Part shown: positions 25,920 to 36,214 of the stretch, one piece after another
How the letters are laid out: each line of letters opens with the position of its first letter
Numbering within the stretch: the stretch's first letter is position 1
NCBI GenBank assembly: GCA_009801085.1
Contig: VNWV01000008.1
Span: forward strand, 2,108,001 to 2,172,000
Direction of reading: 5' to 3'
DNA: 64,000 nucleotides
Source of the DNA: Lasiodiplodia sp. COLG20
Taxonomy: Eukaryota; Ascomycota; Dothideomycetes; Botryosphaeriales; Botryosphaeriaceae
The notes under the pieces: generated by a model
Databases searched by the model: none
Told to the model about the DNA's origin: nothing
Seen by the model: only the letters and a program-made list of their open reading frames with translations
Program-made: the position numbers and the translations under genes

Positions 25920-26728
25920 GTGCTTGTCAAAGCAAACAATTCAAAGCGCCCGTCCCCCAGTCTGGTCCGAGAACCCTCAATTCCACGCCTCTTCTCAACC
26001 TTAGACCTGCCTTACGGCTTGGGAGCCCTACAGAAAATCCTGGATTCCATATCTTCGACACCACTCTCCTGCAAGATTATCCAGCTCGTCCAGTCAAGCA
26101 GTAAAGTCGTCATCGGTACCGCTGACATCCATCAAGATGATATCCAACCGGAGAAGGCGGAGCTCAACGACGTAGACATCCCACAATCTCACTCTAAAAG
26201 ACTCTGCTCAATTTCTCAAAGGTCACGGAAAGTCTCTTGAGATACACCTCAGTGCTAAAACGAGATTCGTCTTCGGATCTGTTCAACACCGAGCTTTCCC
26301 ATATTGCGGAGAAGGCTGAGAGTGTGGCGGGAGAGCTTGATACACTTCCGGACAGTCTGGAACTCCCTCCAGACACAGGTCATCGGGCAGTGAGCTCTGT
26401 CCGCGTGGTGATAAGGGGCCCCCATGGTCAAGAGAAGATGCGGAGTCTGGACAGCCGCTTGCAAAACCTGAAGGCTCTGTCGAACGTCTGGATGTTACAA
26501 AAAGCAACGTGAGAAAATGCCCAGCAATGGTCAATGTGATACTGAAATAATTGATTTAGGGCAAGGAGACCCGCCGTGTCAAGACAAGTGGAAGTGTTTG
26601 ACAGGCGGCAAAGAGAACTTGGTATAGAGACGGATCAGTCATTCAACCGCATCGAGCAAAGGCTCGGTAGGATTGAAGTTCTGCTCGTGCAGAATCAACT
26701 ACAGAGGGGTACTGCAGCCAATGGCTAG
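25920..26728 (+). CDS. Putative coiled-coil protein whose 3' end is supplied by a MITE
   Basis: The best-supported part is two 3' exons, 26201-26508 and 26560-26728, joined by a GT-AG intron that keeps frame. They encode a helical, charged sequence: KVTESLLRYTSVLKRDSSSD, IAEKAESVAGELDTLPDSLE, then QSFNRIEQRLGRIEVLLVQN. An acceptor (ctaaaag) ends at 26200. An upstream open frame from 25920 with LDLPYGLGALQKILDSISST and IIQLVQSSSKVVIGTADIHQ is probably a first exon, but I could not settle its donor, so the 5' limit is provisional. The last eight residues (QRGTAANG) and the TAG lie inside an inserted miniature transposon starting at 26702. The original C terminus was therefore probably lost. No family recognised; it could be a truncated pseudogene or the helical N-terminal part of an ankyrin/STAND-type gene. 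Confidence 0.4.
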
Positions 26729-26885
26729 CGCGAAGAATAGCAGAGCTCTAGAACATATCGTAGTTATGCCGCAGCTCTACCTTAAAAAGATTAATATATA
26801 TAGGTAGCTGAATATCGTCCGTACGTATGTGTAGAATTTTTAATTCGACATTCTCATCCGGACGACAGCTTCACCTACCAAAATA
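26702..26885 (+). mobile_element. MITE copy A, 3'-truncated
   Basis: This copy starts after a TA at 26700-26701 with CAGAGGGGTACTGCAGCC, followed by the family sequence AATGGCTAGCGCGAAGAATA. It keeps the internal foldback (tatcgtccgtacgtatg ... catccggacgacagctt) and the ACTATGCC-type left arm. It stops aligning after the right foldback arm, at about 26,880, so the right terminal repeat is missing. The orientation matches the copy at 57.6 kb. It lies within the 3' exon of the coiled-coil ORF and provides that ORF's stop codon. Confidence 0.75.
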
Positions 26886-27008
26886 TGTTGATTTTTCTAA
26901 GGCAGCAATGCATGTACATCAACATGGCCTTTTCTCATGAACCATCATCCATCTCAATGAAACGGAAGCACCCAGCAGCCACGCACATACCCTTCACCCC
27001 GAGCCCAA

Positions 27009-28445
27009 CTACTCCCACCAAGGCGGAGGGATGCAAATGTCACCCTCTACGAACCCGCAATTACCCCACTTCCCCTCCAACACTCCATCCCGTTCATCCT
27101 CTCCCTCCTCCCACCCATCCACCCACTTCGCCTCATCCCACCCCTGGCCCAACCTCCACCTCTTCTCCCTCCACACCCTCTTTTTCCTCTTCTCCCCCTC
27201 CTCCTCCTCCTCCCCTTCCCACCGCTGAAACCTCACCAATCCCTCAACCCGCACCGCATGGCCATACTCATCATCATCATCCTTCTCCTCCTCGCCGCAC
27301 CTCCGCCGCCCGCGCGTCTTTTTGCCACCTCCACCAAACACCACGGCGACGGGCCGGATGACGGCCTCCCACTCCCTTCGCCGCCACCACCCGTGCTCGA
27401 CCAGCTCGACGGCCACCAGCCGCAAGCGCGGGGCTCTGGTCGCGACGAGGGTCCAGAAGGCGGTCCACGTGACGCGGTCGTGCGGGGGCGCGATGCCGAA
27501 GGGTGGCGGGGTCAGGTCGGGGGCGGAGGCGCAGGCGGAGGCGAAAGAAGGAGAAATGAAAGAAGCGTAGGTGGCAGAAGAAGGAAAAGAACCAGCATCC
27601 TTGCGCTCGTCGTCGTCGTGGTAGTGGCTTTCGTTGAGCGGGACGGGCCAGACCAGGTGGAGCGAGCGCAAGGAGGCGAGGCGCGGGGGAGGGAGGGCGA
27701 GGAGGAAGTCGGTGAGGGTGTGGATGTGGTTGGTGGAGAAGGTGGGGTGGGAGTAGAGGGTGGGGATGGCGTCGGCGTAGCTGTTGGTTTTTGTTAGTGG
27801 TTAGCGGGGTGGGTAGGTGGGTTGAGAGGATGCTTACATCCTTCTGCAGGTGAGCAGTAAGGGGAGGAAGTTGGGACCGATGCCCCACGTGGGCGGGAGT
27901 CTCGGGACCGTGGGGATGTAGGTGGAGCGGACTCGTTTGGAGTCGCAGAAATCGCAGCGGTTTCTGGGGCGGCGCACGCCTGTGGTGCCTTTGAGGAAAT
28001 GGTTGAAGATGTATGGGTCTTCCTCGTCTTCGGTCTTGTGTTCTTCGTCTCCTGTGTACCAGTAATAGTCGTCATCTTCTGTGGTGTTCGGCAGACGAGG
28101 GCAGACAACGCTGCGCATCTTGTTCTCGAAAATGAAGAGGTGGATGGTCATGTCGCCAAGAACCTCTTTGTAGATTTTTTCTCGGAGCTCTAATGGTAGC
28201 TTGTTGAGAAGTAGACATTGCTGTTGGTCGCTCGTGGATTTTCGAGTCTTTCCACTCCGCCGTCCCCAATAGGCTTCAACCAGCGTGGTGGGAGGGGCTA
28301 CGGGAAGCGGAGGTGTGAGAGGGCGTCGAAGCTCATGGTCTGGTAGTATGGCCCTGAAAGACTGGTCCAGAGAAGTGCGCAGAAGTGCTACCATGTTGTC
28401 CTGAGACGTGGCCGCGCCGCTTATGTCCTGGGCCATTGACCACAC
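27009..28445 (-). CDS. DUF7730-like fungal protein with acidic C-terminal insert
   Basis: Two minus-strand exons (28445-27838 and 27780-27009) give 459 residues; the splice restores CRRIYADAIPTLYSH, a continuity typical of this family. The core LLLNKLPLELREKIYKEVLG followed by MTIHLFIFENKMRSVVC is the F-box-like opening of the fungal family I know as DUF7730 (number from memory). The next landmarks are LPLLLTCRRIYADAIPTLYS and the segment FLLALPRASPLSLRSLHLVW. The C-terminal third is oddly low in complexity: EEEKDDDDE, then EEEEEEGEKRKK, then Trp-rich basic stretches; it ends CIPPPWWE. The coding DNA there is almost pure TC on the plus strand. No signal peptide. Members are usually uncharacterised, and some carry true F-boxes that recruit SCF ubiquitin ligases. 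An in-frame ATG at 28436 is an equally possible start. Confidence 0.8.
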
Positions 28446-29009
28446 AATATTTAACCGGGGGCGGGAAAAACAAACTTAACGAATTGGCCAAATTAAGGGT
28501 GGATCGATTTAGCTTCGACGAAGACCGAGGCGAGCGACGATGAGTTACGAACTTTAAGTTTTGCTGCTGCCTGATTAGGCGAGAGGCTGCAGTGGATCTC
28601 GCGCACCATCTCCGCTTCTGCTCCCCGTTCTTCTTCTCGGCATTTCAGGCAACCACGCTTGATAAGCAAAATAGCCGCTGGTATCGAAGGGATGTGTGAA
28701 TAAAGAGACCGAAGACATAATGAGAGGGATATGAGAAGAAAATAACGAGACCAAGCGACTTATAGGGGGATGAAGAGGATAAGGAAAGTTACTATTCTGT
28801 TCTTATAATGAAGACAGAGACGATGAATCGAGCATTATAGAAGATGCAAAAAGCTAGATTGTTGCGCATGTGAGTTATTTACAGGCCATAACTAGGGCAT
28901 ATAAGCCTCAGATCAAATCACACTGTACAACAGCTCCTGCTCCTCAAGCCGCATGTGGAAAGAAAAAAAAGACAACCTTGGATATCAAATGGAAGAAAAC
29001 TGCCATCAT
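28446..29009. other. Intergenic region
   Basis: This 564-bp, AT-leaning stretch serves as promoter of the DUF7730-like gene (minus) and 3' flank of the FHS symporter (minus). A gaatat/atattt element lies close to the start of the former (28,443-28,452). No gene or repeat is seen. Confidence 0.35.
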
Positions 29010-30725
29010 TTACTCGTTCGACTTCACGACCTCCAACTGGCTCGCCTCCACATCCTTCTCAAACGCCGACTCCGACGTCTTCGCCAGTCCAGCCTCCCCA
29101 GTAACCGCCGCATCACCCTCCAAGCCGACATGGCTCTCGTTATACGCATCCAGCTCCTTACCCTTGTATATGTTCAAGTAAATGGGGAAGCTCCACGCCA
29201 CGACGAAGAAAGCGAGCGGCACGACCATGGCGTGGCGCGTGCCGGTGCGGTCGGCGACGTTGCCCAGGATGGCCGGGACGACGGCGCCGCCGCAGATGGA
29301 CGAGACGAGGAACGAGGCACCGCGCTTGGTGTGGCGGCCGAGGCCGCGCAGCGACAGGGTGAAGATGGTGGGGAAGATGCACGACTCGAAGAAGAGCACG
29401 AGCATCAGCATGGCCAGGCCGGCCCAGTTGGCGCGCACGCCGTCGCCGGAGTCGGCCGCGATGGCCGCCGTGATGAAGACCATGATGAGCGTCTGGTACG
29501 CCAGCAGGATGTAGCGCGGCTTCGTCACGTACATCAGCCCCGCCGCGGAGAAGCGGCCGACGGCGAACAGGGCCTGCGCGATGGCGTAGAAGTTGGCGCC
29601 CTGGTGCTGCGCCTTCACCAGGTCGATGTCGGGCCGCGCCTGCGTGTAGTAGTTGATGAAGTAGCCCGCGATGCCGACCTGCGCGCCCACGTACGAGAAC
29701 TGCGCCGCCACGCCCCAGAACAGCGTGTACTGCTTGCTCAGCGGCTTGTCCACGAAGCCCGTCTCTGTCGTCGTCATCTCGGCCTGGTCCGCCATGTCGG
29801 CGTCGGTGATCTCCGGGATGGGCGCGAAGTAGAAGACGATGGCGAGCAGGCCGACGAAGCACGCGATGCCCAGGTAGACGTATTGGACCGACTCGAGGGA
29901 CTTGCCGTCCTCGCCCACATTCTTGAAGATGACGTACGACGCTAGCACTGGCGCCACGACAGAGCCGACGGCCTGGAAGGACTGGGACAGCTCAAGACGG
30001 AATTCAGACCACTTCGGCGGACCGCACACAGCAATGTAAGGGTTTGCTGACGTCTCGAGCGTCGAGAGACCACTGCCCACGATGAACATGGCGCCGCAGA
30101 ATCCGCCGAAGGAGCGCTTGACAGCAGCGGGCCAGAACATCAACGCTCCGACACCTGGGGTGGCATTAGCGGGGCTTGCGAAGCATCCAGTAGCCGTTGC
30201 CAGACAACTTACAGTAGATAGCCAAGCCCAGCATGAAAGTGTAACGATAGCCGAATCTCCTGACGAACCAGCCGGAATAGGTGAGGGGACCGATGAAGTA
30301 CGCGCTGAGGACTTGTCAGGATAATTCCAACGACGGAGAGCCAGAGTACGACATACCCAAAATAAGCACCTTGAAGACCTGAAGATTCTCCCTGGGTGAT
30401 TTCGAGAGCGACCTGGAAACGCGAGTTCAAGACATCGAGCAAGCCGTAGGCAAACCCCTGTCAAAAGCGTTAGTGTTGATTCATTCGGTTTCAGAAGCTG
30501 GTAGGTGTAGCATACCCAAAGAAAGAAGAGCACCGTAACAAGAGTGACGGGAATGATAGACTGGCGAGTGGTGATCTGAGAAGCACCGGTGATGACCTTG
30601 TCGCTGACGCTCTTCTTTCGGCGGTCCTCAGCGATAGCCTCGGCGGCCGAAGGGCGTCTCGCCTGCTGCGCGTGCACGTCATCAAGCGTCGGCTCAACGC
30701 CGCCCTTGATACCGAATAGGCCCAT
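29010..30725 (-). CDS. MFS sugar:H+ symporter, FHS (FucP-like) family
   Basis: Four minus-strand exons (30725-30516, 30457-30357, 30304-30213, 30154-29010) give 515 residues. The first membrane helix carries the family landmark FFLWGFAYGLLDVLNSRFQ across the first splice. Next come GLQGAYFGAYFIGPLTYSGW and FVRRFGYRYTFMLGL, then the hallmark ETSANPYIAVCGPPKWSEFR, which is diagnostic for FucP-type symporters. Twelve hydrophobic segments are visible, with hydrophilic N- and C-terminal tails (KTSESAFEKDVEASQLEVVK). Relatives import L-fucose, glucose, galactose or N-acetylglucosamine with protons. The fungal members are plasma-membrane proteins of mostly untested substrate. GC at third positions is high in the large exon, so long shadow frames occur on the opposite strand. 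Family assignment is firm; substrate unknown. Confidence 0.92.
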   Translation of the reverse strand: MGLFGIKGGVEPTLDDVHAQQARRPSAAEAIAEDRRKKSVSDKVITGASQITTRQSIIPVTLVTVLFFLWVCYTYQLLKPNESTLTLLTGVCLRLARCLELAFPGRSRNHPGRIFRSSRCLFWVCRTLALRRWNYPDKSSARTSSVPSPIPAGSSGDSAIVTLSCWAWLSTVSCLATATGCFASPANATPGVGALMFWPAAVKRSFGGFCGAMFIVGSGLSTLETSANPYIAVCGPPKWSEFRLELSQSFQAVGSVVAPVLASYVIFKNVGEDGKSLESVQYVYLGIACFVGLLAIVFYFAPIPEITDADMADQAEMTTTETGFVDKPLSKQYTLFWGVAAQFSYVGAQVGIAGYFINYYTQARPDIDLVKAQHQGANFYAIAQALFAVGRFSAAGLMYVTKPRYILLAYQTLIMVFITAAIAADSGDGVRANWAGLAMLMLVLFFESCIFPTIFTLSLRGLGRHTKRGASFLVSSICGGAVVPAILGNVADRTGTRHAMVVPLAFFVVAWSFPIYLNIYKGKELDAYNESHVGLEGDAAVTGEAGLAKTSESAFEKDVEASQLEVVKSNE

Positions 30726-32006
30726 CGTGAAGGAGTAGAAGAATGAAAGGTGGAGACGTGGTGTGGAGAATGGGTGGAGAAAACAGAGATGAGGAATCTC
30801 TCCAGTGGGTGAAGAGGGCCCGGCAATCTCCTGCAGACTGAAGGTGTGGTGGGGACGAAGCAAGGTATTTGTACGCCGTCGTGCACGGCGGCTATTGACG
30901 ACGCAGCACTGTCAACGGCCGCAAAAACGTCGGCGATAGCCCCCACAAGTGCGGAGGAAAGCTGGGGAAGGCGCCTCCAGAGCCCGACGGGACAGGCCAT
31001 GTCGTGATCCAGGCTCTCGCTAGCATGAGTCTCCGCGCCCGCGCTAGAAGCATTCCAGAGCTTCCGCCGAGATTGCTAGAGCAGAGGCGGCATGGTGTCG
31101 TGGTTAGCTTGCGGCCATCGATGACGCGGAGCGCGTTAAGCCGACTGAAGAGGGTGCAAGCATCGTTCAAGCTTCACACACCCTTGGCGGACGGCTGGTC
31201 AGCCCGCAGCCTCTCCCAGCGCCAATCCGCGCAAGCCTCGCCAGCCACCGCGCCGCATGGCGTAGCTGAATCGAGCAAACGGTGCGGTTGAGTGATCTGG
31301 GGCGTTTGGGCTCAAATAAGTTGACCTGGTGCAAGGAAGAGTCAGTGAATCAAGTGAGCGCGGGGGTGCGGGGATGAACGAGTCAAAGAAACGCCCCCAC
31401 GACTTCACAATGGCCGAAACCACTTCTCAGCCCTACTGTCGAGCGCAGCACCAACACAGTATTAGATATGAGCCGCAACGGTCGAGAGCCTGTCTTGCAC
31501 CAATAGGAAGAATGGGGAGAAAACATGCATAAACTAGCTAGTCATTAGGGAACCGTGGATTCGGCCGCGTTTAAGGCCCGACAAGCCTCCAATAGGCTCT
31601 AGTGAAATGCGACAAGGCGATTGGACTAAGCAAGCCAAGGGAAAAAGCAAAAGTTATCAAAGCATCAGGAAGAAGCACCAAGGACGAGTTCGGGAAAAGG
31701 CTTTAGATCTAGAATACATGGTGAAGAATGTAAGGTAGAAGTAAAATCGCGCATGGAGCGGCCGTTAAATCATGAGAAACCGAAAAAGAAAAGAGGGGAA
31801 GAAAAGGCGGAAACGATGAAAAACGAAGAATTAGAATGAAGCAAGGGGCATGGCAAGGACTTAAAACAAACAAGCCGAGATGCAAGCATTAGACAGTAGA
31901 CAGTAGATGAATAACTGAGAACCTCACTCCTTGCTTAAATCAATACTTCCGCCTGTGGGTATCGGGGGGTACGCCGGACGCAGCCATGATACGGGTCTCC
32001 GGGGAT
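30726..32006. other. Intergenic region upstream of FHS symporter
   Basis: The segment contains the symporter promoter and a stretch of A/G-rich sequence (31,550-31,920) with almost no open frame. Frames at 30,892-31,423 overlap on both strands and have no motif. The right end is the 3' flank of the small zinc-finger gene. Confidence 0.35.
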
Positions 32007-32441
32007 TCAACACCCCCATTTGCAGTATCCACACGGATCGTGCGCACAGATAGGGCACCTTGAGCTGTTCGCCAATAGATTGGCGCTTCCGCACTGGCAG
32101 CACGTCCAAACGTCATCGTAGGGCAAAGCGTGGAGCGGCACCACACCCTCTGAACCCCGCTTCTTCGAACGGCAAGATGGCATTGGGTTGTATAGGAGGT
32201 CGGGCGCCGGTGCGGTAAGGGTTGAGCAGCCATTGGGATCAATCGACCCGGAAAGGCTAAGTCTCTCCGACAAGTTGCTGTTGGTACGCTTTTCCGCATT
32301 GGAGATGTTTACGGTCCTCTGGTATCCATACATAGTAACACCGCAATTGTCGCATGGAATATGTCCGCAGAGTGGGCAGGCGGGGGAAGTATCGGCCAGG
32401 TTCTCCCCGCCACACTGGCAACAGGTCCAAATCTTGCCCAT
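32007..32441 (-). CDS. Small twin zinc-finger protein (RanBP2-like), 144 residues
   Basis: A single-exon frame encodes two near-copies of a cysteine module at its ends. The first is WTCCQCGGENLADTSPACPL, continuing into CGHIPCDNC. The second is WTCCQCGSANLLANSSRCPI, continuing into CAHDPCGYC. Each has CxxC-x(n)-CxxC plus a further CxxC, enough for one or two zinc ions, and the W-x-C-xx-C start recalls RanBP2-type fingers. The linker of about 80 residues is Ser/Asn-rich and disordered, with a short basic KKRG patch. The protein ends KWGC right after the second module. RanBP2-type fingers bind ubiquitin or single-stranded RNA; which applies here is unknown. Small proteins of this layout are frequent in Pezizomycotina. 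No signal peptide. The start at 32441 is the only sensible one. Confidence 0.75.
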   Translation of the reverse strand: MGKIWTCCQCGGENLADTSPACPLCGHIPCDNCGVTMYGYQRTVNISNAEKRTNSNLSERLSLSGSIDPNGCSTLTAPAPDLLYNPMPSCRSKKRGSEGVVPLHALPYDDVWTCCQCGSANLLANSSRCPICAHDPCGYCKWGC

Positions 32442-34460
32442 GGTTGTGATGTATGGAACCGCGATTATCGATATGTGGGAAGTAGTGGCTGAGTCGAAAC
32501 TATCTCGAGCAAAGGTGATGAAGTTGAGCTGCGTGGGAGCTGTTTGAAGTATGAGAGATGGGGAGAGATGGGTCTACAGGACGAATATTCTGAAAAGTCG
32601 CTGGGTTTAATATAGAGAAATGGAGAGAAAGTGAAGCGGGCAGCATTGAGCAACGGGGCGTTCTCCGCATGTGCGCGTTGTACCCTCTGCTCAATGTTTT
32701 GCCCCACCGTCAGAGTCCCGTCTCTCGTAGCTTAGGGACTGATAGAGTAGCACGACCTTGTCAGAGTGGCTGAGTGGCCGGGCACTCCCATCAGGAAGGA
32801 CTCGGTCACACCGACAATATGATTGCCCTTTTACGATGGCTCGGATAAGGCGAGACCAAACCATGTTGCCTGATTCAGCGCGGTGAAGAAGTAAAAGTGT
32901 TGGGCGGTCCCGAGAACACGATCTACAGAAGTTCCCGTGACGCATGCGCCATGCGAAGCAGGGAAAACCGTTAGCATGTGATGGCAGCACTGTGCCATGC
33001 GATATGAGGTTAGAATGCTGCGCGAATCTCCGGGCGATCAAACAGGTATCAGACGCATTCGCGAATACAAGCGCGGCGCTCCAGGGGGACGGCCGCCACA
33101 CTCGCAAGTGGCCCGCGAAAGCAAGGGTATGATTCGACCCTGGCCTCGGGAAGATCGGTGTCTTGTGATGGGAAAATATCCCGATAATAGCCACAGCCGG
33201 GGAGGTGTGGACGACATGGCAGAGAGACCGACTGGGCGATGCAGCACCGGGCGTAGCGGTAAGTAGGAGGCAGTGTCCATGTGAGATGGCTTTCGGGTCA
33301 GCGGACGATGATGGCCAAGCTCCGAGGCGACTGCTGGAGGGCGAGACGGGACGCTGTTGAGCGAGGAGAGGTTGCAAGAACGCCGGGTACTGCCGACCAG
33401 CTTGCGTTACACAAGATCCACGAGGCGATGCTACGGCTGCCTAAAGAAAACCCACGCTAGTAGGCGTCCCTCAACGTTGGTCCTCTCACATACTGCTACG
33501 TCAGCGGAATGCCGTCGGCCCATGGTGAGCGATGCGCCTTGCACTGCACGGAACATGGCCGGAACAGGAACTTGAGCCTCAGGCGTGAGGTGTGTGACCA
33601 GCTACAAATTGCTGGCAGGGCGAAAGCGGCGCAGCTAGCTGCCGCCCGAGTGGTGAGGCGTGCGTTTGGAGTTTAAGGTGGGATGGACGATTGAAGTCAC
33701 ACGCGGGAAGAAAAATAGACAGGTGCAAGGGTGGGGGGCAGATCCCGGGCGGGATAGATGCCGGACGCGTCGAGGGTTGATGGTTCCCGTAGCACTTACC
33801 CGAGCCCGCTGACCCGTGACGTAGATAATACCCCGCCCGTGAGGCGACAAGGCTCCCGCCCCGATGACACCGCCACACCGACACTCAACACCATGTGCGA
33901 CATCACCGAGTTCTGCAGCCTTGACCAGAAATCTGCCCTGAGGGGCCACGCGTCAGCCACATGCCACTGCTCTCTGACCCGTCGTCGGCACCTCCGATCG
34001 ACATGGCAAGGCTGACGCCACTCGTGCGGGCCGTTCCGGGGCCGCCGATGACGCCAGCCTTGTGACTGTTTATACACCCGGCATGGCTCGCAGTCGATTG
34101 CTCACAAGTTTGGCGCCTGTCGCCCGTTGTGCACGCTCGGGAAGGCTTCGATCCGGCCGCCTCCAGCGCCGTGCTACTACGACGCGAAAAACCATCCGAT
34201 TGCGTAATGACTGAGCAACTTTGCTGGATATTCTCATCCTACTGCCAGGCACAGAACACTCTCCATGGAAATTGAGTAGAGAGTCATCTCAACTCGTGTT
34301 CGTCTCATCATGTCTCACCCAATCCGTCCATCTCTCTGAAGCACTTGTCTCAAACTTCTGTTTGCAGTCAACCCTTGCTCTCTCAAAGGCCACCTGTCTA
34401 TGTAGCTTTCCCAGCAGTCTGGCTCCTTCACTGTTTTCCCCACGTTTGAATTCCTCCGAT
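32442..34460. other. 2-kb divergent intergenic region
   Basis: This region separates the zinc-finger gene (minus) from the Dal5-type transporter (plus). The right part (34,200-34,460) is a pyrimidine-rich leader typical of the transporter's 5' UTR. Open frames between 32.7 and 34.0 kb (up to 228 codons, 32,691-33,377 minus) have no recognisable motif. A tRNA A-box-like string occurs at 32,767-32,777 but lacks a matching B box. Confidence 0.35.
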
Positions 34461-36214
34461 ATGGCGCAAAATGTCGACCTTGTATCTATCCTTCGTGATG
34501 CCCCCGCACTTCAGCAGGCCGAGGCCAAAACAGGTCAACAGCCCGGTCGGGAGAGAACGCACCGAAGAATGTCTGTTGCCGACCAAAAGCGCGCCGTCGA
34601 TGAGCAAGCGACCGCTCCCGGTGTGTCCATGGCCTCCTTCGCTCATCTGGACGAGAAGAAGATCCTCCGCAAGATGGACATCCACATCGTCCCCATCCTC
34701 GCCCTTCTCTACCTCATGTCCTTCCTCGACCGCTCAAACATCGCAAATGCGGAGGTAGAGGGTATGGGGGGTGACCTCAACATGACCGGCGGCCAGTACA
34801 ACTGGACTCTGACAATCTTCTTCTTTTCCTACTGCGTCTTTGACCTACCTAGTAATATTGCACTCAAGAAGCTGCGCCCCAGCATCTGGCTACCGTCTAC
34901 AATGATTGCGTGGGGAACCGTAATGACGCTCATGGGCCTGGTTCAGAGCTACAAAGGCCTCCTTGCTGCTAGGTTCTTCCTCGGGCTCACTGAGGCCGGG
35001 TACCTGTCCTTGCATGCTTCCTCCCTGATGCAGACTACTGATCAGGAGAATAGTCTATACCCCGGAGCGACATTCTACATCACCATGTGGTACTGCCGCG
35101 ATGAAGCTCTTTGGCGGCAATCCCTCTTCTTCAGCGCCGCGAGCATCGCCGGCGCCTTCTCCGGCCTTCTCGCCTTCGCCATTGCGAAAATGAACGGCGT
35201 AGCCGGCCTCGAAGGCTGGCGCTGGATCTTCATCCTCGAGGGCATCGGCACCGTCGTCATCGCCGTGTTCGCCTTCTTCGTCCTCTGGGACTATCCCGAA
35301 ACCGCCTCGTTCCTCACCGCCGAAGAGCGCGCCTTCGTCGTCCACCGCCTCAAATTCCAGGCCCACATTGTCGACGACGCTGGGCGAATGATCCCGCAGA
35401 ACGACGAGTTCAGCTGGTTGTACGTTCGCGCCGCTATTCTCGACTGGCAGATATGGGTGAACATAATCGTCTACTGGGGCATCACCTGCCCGCTCTACGG
35501 CATCTCTCTCTTCCTGCCGTCAATAATCATCGAGGGCATGCACGTCTCGGCCTCGACCGCGCAGCTTCTGACCATCCCTATCTACATCACGGCTGCTGCG
35601 TGCTCCATCCTCTTCGCCTTCCTCAGCGACCGCCGCGGCCAGCGCTCGCCCTTCATCCTCTTCTTCTTCTTCGTCATGGCCGTCGGCTTCATCACTTGCA
35701 TCTCGTCCAGCCGGCCCGGCGTCGTCTACGCCGGCGTCTACATCGCCGCCTGCGCCATCTACCCGGCCTTCCCCGCCAACGTCACCTGGCTCAGCAACAA
35801 CCTCGCCGGCACCTCCAAGCGCGCCGCCGGCATGGCCATCCAGATTGGCGTCGGCGCCTTGGCCGGTGGTAAGTGTTCTTCCCCTCCCTTTAACATGCCG
35901 TCTCAACCTTCGCCTCCCCGGCTCCCCCTCCTCCCAAGGGAAAGAGAAGAAAAACTGACGGACGAGAAAACTCCACAGCCATGGCATCCAACTTCTACCG
36001 CGAGCGCGACAAGCCGCGCTACGTCCTCGGCCACGCGCTGGAGCTGGCCTTCATCATGGCCGGCGCCACCGCCGCCGCCGTGCTCATGCTCAGCTACTCG
36101 GTCCTCAACCGCCGCCGCGCCGCCAGCGTCACCCGCGGCGCCCACTTCGACTACTCGCCCGCCCAGCTGAGCGAGCTGGGCGACAAGGCCGTGACGTTTC
36201 GGTACTTTCTGTGA
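34461..36214 (+). CDS. MFS anion:cation symporter, Dal5/allantoate permease type
   Basis: Three exons (34461-34999, 35054-35868, 35979-36214) give 529 residues. The sequence DEKKILRKMDIHIVPILALL is the standard entry to the first helix of the Dal5 branch of the ACS family. It continues with LYLMSFLDRSNIANAEVEGM, LPSNIALKKLRPSIWLPSTM and ARFFLGLTEAG|LYPGATFYITMWYCR, the family's strongest signature. The bar marks a 54-nt intron (35000-35053) that has no stop and a length divisible by three, so unspliced mRNA would still encode a protein with 18 extra residues there. C-terminal motifs are NNLAGTSKRAAGMAIQIGVG and NFYRERDKPRYVLGH. Relatives carry allantoate, ureidosuccinate, nicotinate, pantothenate, dipeptides or carboxylates across the plasma membrane with protons. 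The specific substrate cannot be read from the sequence. Confidence 0.92.

Noticed and set aside
28953..29945. 330-codon plus-strand frame
   Set aside because: Antisense shadow of the FHS symporter; composition is Arg/Asp/Glu/Gly-rich without motifs, while the minus strand shows all family landmarks.
32767..32777. tRNA-like A box (TGGCTGAGTGG), suggesting a tRNA-Ser or tRNA-Leu
   Set aside because: No B box of the GGTTCGAnTCC type follows within a tRNA length and no acceptor stem pairs.
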